A stretch of 19,621 nucleotides of DNA from an uncultured Treponema sp. (GCA_937901865.1 CALDID010000239.1:1-19621); one strand, 5' to 3'. Positions 7,937 to 14,880 are shown, counted from the first letter of the stretch. A program made the numbers and translations. Notes: generated by a model not told the origin, from the sequence alone.

Positions 7937-9226
7937 ATGCGTTACCTCTTTAAGATTATAGCATTTTTTCTTATTTTCTCACAATGCACTTTTTGTTTTG
8001 CGCTCACTTATTCTGACGCAACAGAATCGATGACCGACATTTTTTCTTTTTTGTCTGCCGACGAAAATGCAGGCTCATCTACTTTCTATTCTCTTAATAT
8101 TCCTTCTGGCGCAAGGGCTGAAAGTTTAGGCGGTGCGTATACAGGGCTTTCTAATGATATTAGTTATTTTGATTATAATCCTGCGGCAAGTGCGTTGCTT
8201 GATGAAACGGAATTAGCGGTTTTTCATAATGCGTGGATTGCCGATAGTGCGCTAGAAACGCTCGCCGCTACAACTCGATTCGGAGATTTGGGCATAGGTG
8301 GGGCAGTAAAGTGCTTTTATGTGCCGTTTACAGAATATGATTACTATGGCACAAAGCAAACCGACGGCTATTATAGCGAAACAACAGGCATTTTGAATGT
8401 ATCGTATAACTTTTTGCACGGCTATTATTTTAAGGGAATTGCGTTAGGAGCGAACTTAAAAGGCTCATGGCGTGCTATGCCCGATTATATGGACGACGAA
8501 ACAGGAGAAAAGCAAAAAGGTTTAAGTCAGTCTGCGGCGGCTTTAATGGCGGACTTTGGAGCGATGTCGCGCTTTAATTTCTTGAAGTTCTTTCAGTCGA
8601 GAGATGCGAACTGCGCTGTCGGCGTAAACATCAAGAACATTGGTGCAGCATTCACAGGCTTTGGCTCGTCGATTGAAAAAGATGACCCGATAGCTTCTGT
8701 TGTTTCTGTGGGCTTTTCATATCGTCCTTTTGAGGTCTTCACTTTTACCGCAGATTTCAGTCAACCGATAAATCTTTTTTCTCCCTCCGAATCTGAACAG
8801 TTCTCTGTTGGTTGTGGAATGATTTTTCAAGTAGCAAAGCCGTTTGCAATTCTCACAGGTCTGCTCGTAAAAGGCTCTAACCCTCGCTTTAGCCTTGGGG
8901 GAGAGGCTGTGTATAAAGGCGTGCAGCTTAATGTGAACTATACGCTTGATTTAACGACTTCGTTTAATCCTGTGAATCACATTTCGCTTTCTGCAAAAAT
9001 AAAGCTTGGCGATAGGGGCAGGGCAGAAATAGCAGAACAAGTTGATGCATTGTATATCGACGGACTTGAGAAATATACTGCGGGCAATTATGAGGGGGCG
9101 ATTGAGTCTTGGAATAAGGCGTTAGCTCTTAATGCTGGATTTGACCCTGCAAAAAAAGGAATAGCGATTGCACTTCGTCAACAGCAGCTTGTCGAAAAAA
9201 TCAAAGAAATGCAATCGCTTGATTAA
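7937..9226 (+). CDS. UPF0164/FadL-like outer-membrane beta-barrel protein with C-terminal TPR
   Basis: 429 aa from the ATG at 7937, which gives the signal peptide MRYLFKIIAFFLIFSQCTFC ending FA. The upstream TTG frame is rejected because it lies in the promoter. The motif SGARAESLGGAYTGLSNDISYFDYNPAASA is a hallmark of UPF0164/PorV-type barrels, where the NPA-containing segment follows the first strand. Alternating aromatic strands follow (YYFKGIALGANLKGSW, VSVGFSYRPFEVFTFTADFS, VQLNVNYTLDL). The last 60 residues form a TPR-like helical pair (YIDGLEKYTAGNYEGAIESW). In T. pallidum this family comprises the FadL-like proteins TP0548, TP0856, TP0858, TP0859 and TP0865, proposed long-chain fatty acid transporters; substrate here is inferred. 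Divergent from the TPR/phosphatase operon, convergent with the GH57-like gene 20 nt away. Confidence 0.85.
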   Translation: MRYLFKIIAFFLIFSQCTFCFALTYSDATESMTDIFSFLSADENAGSSTFYSLNIPSGARAESLGGAYTGLSNDISYFDYNPAASALLDETELAVFHNAWIADSALETLAATTRFGDLGIGGAVKCFYVPFTEYDYYGTKQTDGYYSETTGILNVSYNFLHGYYFKGIALGANLKGSWRAMPDYMDDETGEKQKGLSQSAAALMADFGAMSRFNFLKFFQSRDANCAVGVNIKNIGAAFTGFGSSIEKDDPIASVVSVGFSYRPFEVFTFTADFSQPINLFSPSESEQFSVGCGMIFQVAKPFAILTGLLVKGSNPRFSLGGEAVYKGVQLNVNYTLDLTTSFNPVNHISLSAKIKLGDRGRAEIAEQVDALYIDGLEKYTAGNYEGAIESWNKALALNAGFDPAKKGIAIALRQQQLVEKIKEMQSLD

Positions 9227-9246
9227 GTTTTTGCGGCTTGTTTGCC

Positions 9247-10890
9247 TTATTTTTTCTTGCTGAATATGCGGTAGTTTATCCACGAGAAAATCGGGTGTTC
9301 TCTTTCCACTCTTGTAAGCCACTCTGTGCTAACCGAGTTTGACCCTAAAGAATCGTAAACGGTGGCAAAAGCTGTAATATTTTCTGTAAACACCTTTTCA
9401 GCAAAAGAGCTAAAACTGTTATCGCTCATCAACAGCGGCCATTCGCTTGATTGCGATAAGAGAATTTCGCGAGAAGCAAGATTGAGAAGCCGCTCTTTTA
9501 TGCCAGTGTCTAGCGGAAATCGCTCCGCCAAATCAATCATTCTCTCCACGCTTCTGCGAGCATATTTCAACATCCAATCGTTTTCGCTGTCTAAAAGGTT
9601 TTCGCCGTAACCTGTGCCAATAGCCGCGCAAGGATACAAGTCGATTTTCTGCAATTTAAGCTGTCTGTTCACAATGTCTTTTGCACACTCTAAGTCGATA
9701 GTGTTGTTTTGTGCAAAAGAGCGGATTGCTTTTTCAAGAAAGCTCATTCCCTCGCACCATTCTCGTCCGATGTTTGCAGTGTCTATTGTGCATACGTCGA
9801 TAACGGCATAGTTTTCAGGAATTGAATCTGAAAGCAAATCAAAAGCCTTGTTTAATTTCTCTTCACGAGAAGAAACAAAGTCTTTTACGTCGGCATCTAT
9901 TTGTTCTCTTGCTTTTTCTTCGCTGTAAATATTGTCGTCGTTATCGTAATATTTATAGCCTGTTTGAATACGAGGTTTGTTTGGAGCGATAAACGGAGCT
10001 ATAGCCTCTATCGGCAGTTCATAGCCAATATCTTTTTTGTTTGCGCGGTATACAGGAGCTTCTTTGTATTTTTCAATACGATTAGACCCCTCTGTATCGT
10101 TTGCAAGCACAGATACAAATCCCGTTGTGCGCACTGGCTCAAAAATTCCTGCATTTGCTCTTTTTTCAGAAAACAGCACAGCACGCGAATCTACTACCGT
10201 ATAATTGATGTTGTAAGAACGAAGCGTCTGCGAAATGTTAGCCGCATAGCCCAAATGCGGAAGCCAAAAGCCGTCTGGCTGCTGTCCAAAGAAATGCTTG
10301 TGCGACTGTATACCGACTTCTATTTGTGCGTTCACCGCTTCTTGAATATCGGCATAGTGCGGCAAATAGGCATACGTTGCGGTTGTGGCTAAAAGCTCTA
10401 TGTATTCTTTATTTTCATATTCTTTTAGCTTGCCCAAAATATCTGAACTATATGAATAGACAAAATCTGCAAGGCTCTTTGTTGCTTCTGCAAGGCATTT
10501 TTGCGCTCTTTCTTTTTCTTTGCCGCTGCAGCGCAAAAGTTCTTTTTTGCCAAGCTCAATGCGTTCTTCTAGCCATTTGATGTATCGTGCTTTTACATAC
10601 TCATCAGAAAGCTCTGCACAAAGAGTTGGGGAAATGACAAGCGACAGCTTAAACGGTATTTTGTCGCGCGAAAGAGAAGCAAGCATATTCAAAAGAGGCA
10701 CATAAGTATCTGCAATAGAACGGAAAAGCCTGTCTTCTATCACCGAAAAGCCGTTTTCTTCAATAATTTCGTCTTGCACTTCATTATTTTCTTCGCCTTC
10801 TGCGCTAGGCTTGTGAATCTTAATAGTGCCGAATTGCCGCATATAGCCTTCGTGCGCGGTAAGTATCAAAACCAAACTCTTTCTCTTCAT
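9247..10890 (-). CDS. GH57-like (glucan branching enzyme-type) protein with degraded active site
   Basis: 547 aa, GGAG 7 nt before the ATG. The fold follows GH57 branching enzymes from end to end: an N-terminal TAHEGYMR in place of HxHLPYVR, the ADTYVPLLNML segment, IELLATTATYAYLPH in place of the THAFLP motif, FFGQQPDGFWLPHLGY, and IDTANIGREWCEG in place of the DxELFGHWWxEG region. At residue 212 the catalytic nucleophile Glu of WLPE is His; the acid/base Asp appears kept at about 370, but the surrounding Glu, Gly-His and Trp are changed. I therefore infer a non-catalytic or strongly altered member that may still bind glucan. An acidic insert lies near residues 29-46. It is the second gene after the DUF4912 gene, 60 nt apart, so the two probably work together. 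No signal peptide, so cytoplasmic. Confidence 0.82.
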   Translation of the reverse strand: MKRKSLVLILTAHEGYMRQFGTIKIHKPSAEGEENNEVQDEIIEENGFSVIEDRLFRSIADTYVPLLNMLASLSRDKIPFKLSLVISPTLCAELSDEYVKARYIKWLEERIELGKKELLRCSGKEKERAQKCLAEATKSLADFVYSYSSDILGKLKEYENKEYIELLATTATYAYLPHYADIQEAVNAQIEVGIQSHKHFFGQQPDGFWLPHLGYAANISQTLRSYNINYTVVDSRAVLFSEKRANAGIFEPVRTTGFVSVLANDTEGSNRIEKYKEAPVYRANKKDIGYELPIEAIAPFIAPNKPRIQTGYKYYDNDDNIYSEEKAREQIDADVKDFVSSREEKLNKAFDLLSDSIPENYAVIDVCTIDTANIGREWCEGMSFLEKAIRSFAQNNTIDLECAKDIVNRQLKLQKIDLYPCAAIGTGYGENLLDSENDWMLKYARRSVERMIDLAERFPLDTGIKERLLNLASREILLSQSSEWPLLMSDNSFSSFAEKVFTENITAFATVYDSLGSNSVSTEWLTRVEREHPIFSWINYRIFSKKK

Positions 10891-10950
10891 CTTTTTTCTC
10901 CAGTGTTTTTATTAGTTCGATAACTGTCATTACAATGGCAGAACGCGCTG

Positions 10951-11619
10951 TCATGAAAAGGATTGTCTGTGATTTTTGAAATGCTCTTTCAGCATTGTTA
11001 CCATACCTGACAATTTCAATATGTCGCTCAGCTCGTCATCTCTTCCTGGCTGCACATCAGTAAGCTCTTTGCAACCGTGCGGCAATGCTACAAATTTAGT
11101 CGAAGCTATGGTAATCGTTTCAAAAGAGCTTTCAAAAACCAAATCAATACGCATAACGTCTTTGCCAGAAGGAAGCAAAATGTATTGTTGCCTATCGTTC
11201 ATCTTTATGCTTACATCAAACGATTCTTGAGCCGCGCCGCCTTCTTCTTTGTAAAACGACACTCTCAGCAATGCAGAAGCACCATTTTCTTTTGCATATT
11301 CAATGTCGGTCTTTTTCAAATCCCAATAGACAAAAGCCCATACAGGATTGCGCAAAACGACATCAATCGAAGTAATATTGTACGTTTCAGGAAGGCTTTT
11401 TTCCTCTTGCACGCTATCAAGAAAGTGAATACTTGAGCCTGCGGCAATCTCTGAATCTTCGGCGGCTTCAAGAATTTCGCCGATAACAAAGTTTCTGTCC
11501 AAGTCATCAGGAATATCAATTCCAAAATCTTCGGCAAGCAAAAGCAAATCCGAAGATGAAAGTGTTTCTAAATGTGCGAGTGATAAGATTTCACTATCCA
11601 TAATGCGCTCATTTTGCAT
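10951..11619 (-). CDS. DUF4912 domain protein with Rho-N/SAP-like N-terminus
   Basis: 222 aa. Residues about 15-55 (LETLSSSDLLLLAEDFGIDIP) resemble the Rho N-terminal or SAP-like helical motif often fused to DUF4912. The DUF4912 core starts at LPETYNITSIDVVLRNPVWAFVYWDL, the most diagnostic stretch, with its aromatic YW pair. The function of the family is unknown. The start at 11619 has no clear Shine-Dalgarno; an in-frame ATG at 11601 is an alternative that also lacks one. It is the first gene of a two-gene unit with the GH57-like protein, a pairing that suggests a shared polysaccharide-related or glucan-binding role. Cytoplasmic, no membrane segment. Confidence 0.85.
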   Translation of the reverse strand: MQNERIMDSEILSLAHLETLSSSDLLLLAEDFGIDIPDDLDRNFVIGEILEAAEDSEIAAGSSIHFLDSVQEEKSLPETYNITSIDVVLRNPVWAFVYWDLKKTDIEYAKENGASALLRVSFYKEEGGAAQESFDVSIKMNDRQQYILLPSGKDVMRIDLVFESSFETITIASTKFVALPHGCKELTDVQPGRDDELSDILKLSGMVTMLKEHFKNHRQSFS

Positions 11620-11641
11620 TAAAAAACAAAAAGTGTAAAGT

Positions 11642-11671
11642 AGTATACAAATTTTACTTTTGCAATTGACA
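11642..11671 (-). promoter_or_regulatory. Possible promoter of the DUF4912/GH57-like operon
   Basis: On the minus strand, TATACT (complement of 11642-11647) is a reasonable -10 box. The best -35, TGTCAA (complement of 11666-11671, spacer 18), is weak. The start would fall about 15 nt before the ATG, giving a short leader with no Shine-Dalgarno sequence. Confidence 0.4.
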
Positions 11672-11951
11672 TTAGACTTGATACGGAAACAGTATGTCAG
11701 TTCCGTACTCGGCTTTGTGTCATTCTCGTACTCGGCTTTATGTCATTGCCGTACTCGATACGGCAATCTATAGCAATATAGGCGTTTTGAGAAAGAGGCT
11801 GTGCCTCAGATTATCGGGTCAAGCCCGATAATGACAGCTTAATTCTGCGTAAAAAACGGGTCGAAGCACCGATAATGACAATTATCGAACAGGTCTATTA
11901 GACTTGTTCGGAAACATTGTGTCATTCTCGTACTTGATACGGGAATCTATT
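11672..11951 (+). repeat. Dispersed palindromic repeat element, copy A, with partial second copy
   Basis: The core 11742-11836 matches the reverse complement of 13578-13672 over 95 bp with three differences. The element starts TTAGACTTGATACGG and ends CGAACAGGTCTA (to 11897). It contains two 23-nt hairpins with 9-bp stems and 5-nt loops (ATTGCCGTA with loop CTCGA at 11745-11767; ATTATCGGG with loop TCAAG at 11811-11833) and a small GAGGC/GCCTC hairpin. Bases 11834-11880 look like an internal partial duplication of the right end. From 11898 a second left end starts (TTAGACTTGTTCGGAAAC) and ends in another 9-5-9 hairpin near 11926-11948. No transposase gene is present, so it resembles a MITE- or REP-like element. 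It fills most of the 370-nt gap between the DUF4912 and MATE genes. Confidence 0.85.
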
Positions 11952-11964
11952 AAAAAATCTGGTG

Positions 11965-11994
11965 TTGACGGCTTAGAATATTTTTTACTATGAT
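11965..11994 (+). promoter_or_regulatory. Promoter of the MATE gene, leaderless
   Basis: TTGACG at 11965-11970, an 18-bp spacer, and TATGAT at 11989-11994. Transcription should begin at about 12001-12002, at the ATG at 12002. The ATG at 11990 lies within the -10 box. An alternative -10, TAGAAT at 11974-11979, has no acceptable -35 and would make the 11990 start nearly leaderless instead. Confidence 0.6.
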
Positions 11995-12001
11995 AGAAAA
12001 T

Positions 12002-13366
12002 ATGAAGACATTATCTATTAAATCAAAAGCTGAATCAAAAGAATTTTATAAGGGTTTAGCGATAATTGTAGCTCCTATTGCAATACAAAACTTGATTTCT
12101 TCGGCGTGCAATTCGCTCGACGTTGTAATGCTCGGCTCTGTGGGGCAAACAGCTATAGCGGCTACCTCTCTTGCAAACCAAGTGCAATTTATCTTGATGT
12201 TGTTTTTTGTGGGATTGGGCTCTGGGCTTAGTATGCTCACTTCGCAATATTGGGGAAAGAAAGATTATGCTTCAATTCAAATATTGATGGGAACAGCTCT
12301 GCGTATCTCTTGCGCGGCAGGATTTATATTTTGTGGGGCAACGTTTTTCTTTCCAAAGGCAATAATGGCTTTAATCACGAACGAAGTGCAGCTTATCGAA
12401 GTCGGAAGCCTATATCTTCGCACGGTCAGCCTTGCTTATTTTTTGCTTTCGGTGTCGCAAGTGTATCACGCCGTCTTAAAAAGCACGGAACACGTTAAAA
12501 CGGTAACTATTATAACATTTATCGCTTTAGGATTAAATCTTTTGCTCAACGCAATCTTTATTTATGGGCTTTTTGGCGTTGAAAAGATGGGCGTTTTCGG
12601 TGTCGCGATAGCAACGGTTATTGCACGCAGTATAGAGCTTGTTATTTGCATTGTGTTCAGCCTGAGAGTGAAAGAAGTGAGAATTCGGATTACAAATATT
12701 TTTTTGCGCTCAAAGCTCTTATCGAAAGATTTTATTGTTTATTCTCTTCCTGCTGTTGGCAATGAATTTGTGTGGGGAGCGGCTTTTGCGACTTATTCGG
12801 TTATTCTCGGACACTTGGGAGAAGACATCGTCGCCGCGAACTCTGTTGTGAATGTGGTAAGAAATCTTGCAAGCATTTTATGTTTTGGAATGGCGTACGG
12901 CGGCGCAATTTTGCTCGGAAAGCAGATAGGAGAGGGCGACCTTGAAAAAGTGAAGCGAAACGGAAAGCGGCTTATAAAAAGTACCGTGCTTGCGGGCTTT
13001 ATTTCGGCTCTTTGTATGATAGCCTTGCAGCCACTGTTGCCGCATATTGCAAAATTGAGCGACGTTGCTTCTGGATACCGCAATTATCTCTTATATATCA
13101 ATTCATACAGCCTTTTGGGCGCGACGATAAACACCGTTTTAATCTGCGGTATATTCCGAGCTGGCGGAGATGCAAAGTTTGGCTTTATTCTTGACACCAT
13201 TGCAATGTGGGTCGTATCTATTCCGCTCGGCTTAATAGCAGCTTTTGTGTTGAAGCTGCCGCCGCTTGCGGTCTATTTTATTTTGTATCTTGACGAGTTT
13301 GAAAAAATGCCTATCGTTATCGCCCATTATTTGAAGGGAAATTGGCTCAAAGATATTACACGATAA
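12002..13366 (+). CDS. MATE family multidrug/Na+ efflux transporter
   Basis: 454 aa from the ATG at 12002; the longer frame from 11990 adds MIEN but its start codon sits in the probable -10 box. The protein has the MATE layout of about twelve membrane helices in two halves: IAIQNLISSACNSLDVVMLG with the VVMLG-type turn of helix 1, TSLANQVQFILMLFFVGLGSG, and in the second half VYSLPAVGNEFVWGAAFATYSVILGHLG and FGMAYGGAILLGKQIGEGD. The C-terminus LYLDEFEKMPIVIAHYLKGNWLKDITR is typical of the DinF/NorM-like bacterial branch. MATE proteins export cationic drugs or other small molecules in exchange for Na+ or H+; the substrate here is unknown. No Shine-Dalgarno precedes it. It stands alone between inverted copies of a repeat element. 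Confidence 0.92.
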   Translation: MKTLSIKSKAESKEFYKGLAIIVAPIAIQNLISSACNSLDVVMLGSVGQTAIAATSLANQVQFILMLFFVGLGSGLSMLTSQYWGKKDYASIQILMGTALRISCAAGFIFCGATFFFPKAIMALITNEVQLIEVGSLYLRTVSLAYFLLSVSQVYHAVLKSTEHVKTVTIITFIALGLNLLLNAIFIYGLFGVEKMGVFGVAIATVIARSIELVICIVFSLRVKEVRIRITNIFLRSKLLSKDFIVYSLPAVGNEFVWGAAFATYSVILGHLGEDIVAANSVVNVVRNLASILCFGMAYGGAILLGKQIGEGDLEKVKRNGKRLIKSTVLAGFISALCMIALQPLLPHIAKLSDVASGYRNYLLYINSYSLLGATINTVLICGIFRAGGDAKFGFILDTIAMWVVSIPLGLIAAFVLKLPPLAVYFILYLDEFEKMPIVIAHYLKGNWLKDITR

Positions 13367-13560
13367 ATTTCTCCACGAGTTGCGACACAACTTGTTAAGG
13401 AATTTAGACACAATTCGTTAACAAATTTAGGCTCAAAACGTTAAGGAATTTAGGCGCAACTCGTGGGACGAGTTTAGGCACAACTCGTTAAGGAATTTAG
13501 ACGTAACTCGTTAAGGAATTTAGACGCAACTCGTTAAGGAGTTGAGGTGCAAATCGTTAT
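13366..13560. repeat. 23-bp tandem repeat array, about 7 units plus degenerate ends
   Basis: Clear units at 13389-13411, 13412-13434, 13435-13457, 13458-13481 (24 bp), 13482-13504, 13505-13527 and 13528-13550, flanked by a decayed unit before 13389 and a partial one at 13551-13560. Each begins AACTCGTTAAGG and continues AATTTAGACGC. It starts at the MATE stop codon and runs into the left edge of element copy B without a gap. Read on the minus strand each unit carries ACGAGTT, also present in every good unit of the array at 27-203, while the rest differs. No spacers and no coding sense. Confidence 0.9.
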
Positions 13561-13718
13561 TAGACCTGTTCGATAATTGTCATTATCGGGCTCGACCCGA
13601 TAATCTGAGGCACAGCCTCTTTCTCAAAACGCCTATATTGCAATAGATTGCCGTATCAAGTACGGCAATGACAGAAAGGCGAGTACGGCAATGACATACT
13701 GTTTCCGAACAGGTTAGA
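13560..13718 (-). repeat. Dispersed palindromic repeat element, copy B (inverted relative to A)
   Basis: About 159 bp bounded by TTAGACCTGTTCG (13560-13572) and CGAACAGGTTAGA (13706-13718). The ends form an imperfect terminal inverted repeat with ACCTGTTCG exact. The core 13578-13672 is the reverse complement of 11742-11836 with three differences, two of them in or near hairpin loops. Both 9-5-9 hairpins and the GAGGC/GCCTC hairpin are kept. It carries one 23-bp GTCATTGCCGTACTCG-type unit next to the terminal hairpin, where copy A has two. The hairpins might also stop read-through from the MATE gene, but no T-tract follows them. Confidence 0.88.
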
Positions 13719-13756
13719 CTTCAGTTGTTTGAACTGGGGTCTTATTTTTTTGATTT

Positions 13757-13818
13757 GGAAAAAAAAATAGAAAAATTTGAAAAAAAATGTTGACAGATTA
13801 GAGATGTGGTTGTAGAAT
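13757..13818 (+). promoter_or_regulatory. Strong promoter of lacI/ABC operon with A-tract UP element
   Basis: TTGACA at 13790-13795, a 17-bp spacer, and TAGAAT at 13813-13818, preceded by A-rich tracts at about 13758-13787 that resemble an UP element. Transcription should start at about 13825, five or six bases before the lacI ATG at 13831. No Shine-Dalgarno sequence stands between. Confidence 0.85.
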
Positions 13819-13845
13819 GAAATCAGTTACATGAAAGCAGTTTCA
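13818..13845 (+). promoter_or_regulatory. Two tandem 14-bp LacI-type operator candidates
   Basis: TGAAATCAGTTACA (13818-13831) is followed without a gap by TGAAAGCAGTTTCA (13832-13845); the two differ at two positions. The second is an inverted repeat TGAAA-N4-TTTCA, the right size and form for a LacI/GalR-family operator. Together they cover the last base of the -10 box, the start site and the start codon of the repressor gene, so binding would block the whole operon. Autoregulation is inferred. Confidence 0.6.
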
Positions 13846-14847
13846 AAGCAGAGTACAATATATGATGTCGCACGGTTAGCAGGGGTGAGTTCTGCGACGG
13901 TGTCGAGAGTTCTCAATGAGCCGAATCGCGTTGCTGCGGAAAAGCGGGAGCGCGTGCAAGAGGCGATACGAACGCTGAATTTTGTACCCAAAGCTGATGC
14001 GGTGATAAAGGCGCGTAAGGCTTACAAAAAAATCGGCGTAGTAGCACCTTTTTTCACGCAGCCGTCTTTTATGGAGCGTTTACGCGGAATTGCATCTGCT
14101 TTGAGCGCAGAACATTATGAGCTTGTTATCTATTCGATAGATACGGCAGACGATTTATCGAGCTATGTGCAAATGCTGGTGAATACGCGCCGTGTTGACG
14201 GGCTTATTATGATGTGCGTGAAGCCGAGTGAAGAGGTGCTGCAATTTTTAAGGGAAGCCGATTTTCCTGTGTGCTTTGTTGAATACGAATGTGATGGATT
14301 TGATTGCGTGGCGGTACAAAATCTTTCTGGCGGACAAAAGGCGGCAGAGTTCTTGTATAAAAAAGGCTGTGTAAATCCAGGGTTTGTAGGCGAATCATCT
14401 ACAAGGTCTTTTGCGATTGCGGCGACTGAGGAGCGATTTCGGGGATTTCAGTTTTATTATGCAAATCAAGGCATAATAATAAAAAAGGAACACGTTTGGA
14501 TAGGGGAGTTTACTGCGTCTTCAACGGATAAGGCTATTTTGGAGTATTTGGCGCAGGAAGAGCTTCCTGACGGGGTGTTTTGTTCAAGCGATGTAATTGC
14601 GGCGCGCTTTATTCGCCTTGCGGAAAATAAGGGCATAAAAGTGCCAGAGCAAATAAAAGTTATCGGGTTTGATAATATCGATGTGTCGGATTATTTCGGG
14701 CTTACGTCGGTGAGTCAAAGCCTTGAAGAATCGGGCGTTGTGGCGGCTCAGCTTATCTTGCAACGCATAGAAAACAGAAGTTCGTCGGTTACCACGGTGA
14801 AAGTGCCAATAAAGATTATTGAACGCGAAACGACGGGTAACTTATGA
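13831..14847 (+). CDS. LacI/GalR-family transcriptional regulator of the sugar operon
   Basis: 338 aa, the normal length. Residues about 9-29 (TIYDVARLAGVSSATVSRVLN) are the LacI helix-turn-helix, with the family hallmark VSSATVSRVLN. The hinge-helix region (FVPKADAVIKARKAYKKIGV) lacks the usual N-x-x-A-R-x-L form, which is unusual. The periplasmic-binding-like core begins at KKIGVVAPFF; DGVFCSSDVIAARFI and IKVIGFDNIDVSDYFGLTSVSQ are the typical late core motifs. The gene is first in the operon, 33 nt before the binding-protein start, so it is co-transcribed with the importer it presumably controls. The inducer is likely sucrose or another alpha-glucoside, inferred from the neighbours. Translation appears to start on a nearly leaderless mRNA. 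Confidence 0.93.
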   Translation: MKAVSKQSTIYDVARLAGVSSATVSRVLNEPNRVAAEKRERVQEAIRTLNFVPKADAVIKARKAYKKIGVVAPFFTQPSFMERLRGIASALSAEHYELVIYSIDTADDLSSYVQMLVNTRRVDGLIMMCVKPSEEVLQFLREADFPVCFVEYECDGFDCVAVQNLSGGQKAAEFLYKKGCVNPGFVGESSTRSFAIAATEERFRGFQFYYANQGIIIKKEHVWIGEFTASSTDKAILEYLAQEELPDGVFCSSDVIAARFIRLAENKGIKVPEQIKVIGFDNIDVSDYFGLTSVSQSLEESGVVAAQLILQRIENRSSSVTTVKVPIKIIERETTGNL

Positions 14848-14880
14848 ATTATAGAGGGTTATAGCTAGAAGGAGGCTATG

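Noticed and set aside
9227..9246. Bidirectional terminator between the convergent FadL-like and GH57-like genes
   Set aside because: Only a 3-bp GGC/GCC pairing is visible in the 20-nt gap, too weak to call despite neighbouring T-runs.
11672..13718. Composite transposon carrying the MATE gene
   Set aside because: No transposase gene and no target-site duplication could be recognised. Only the inverted element pair is supported.
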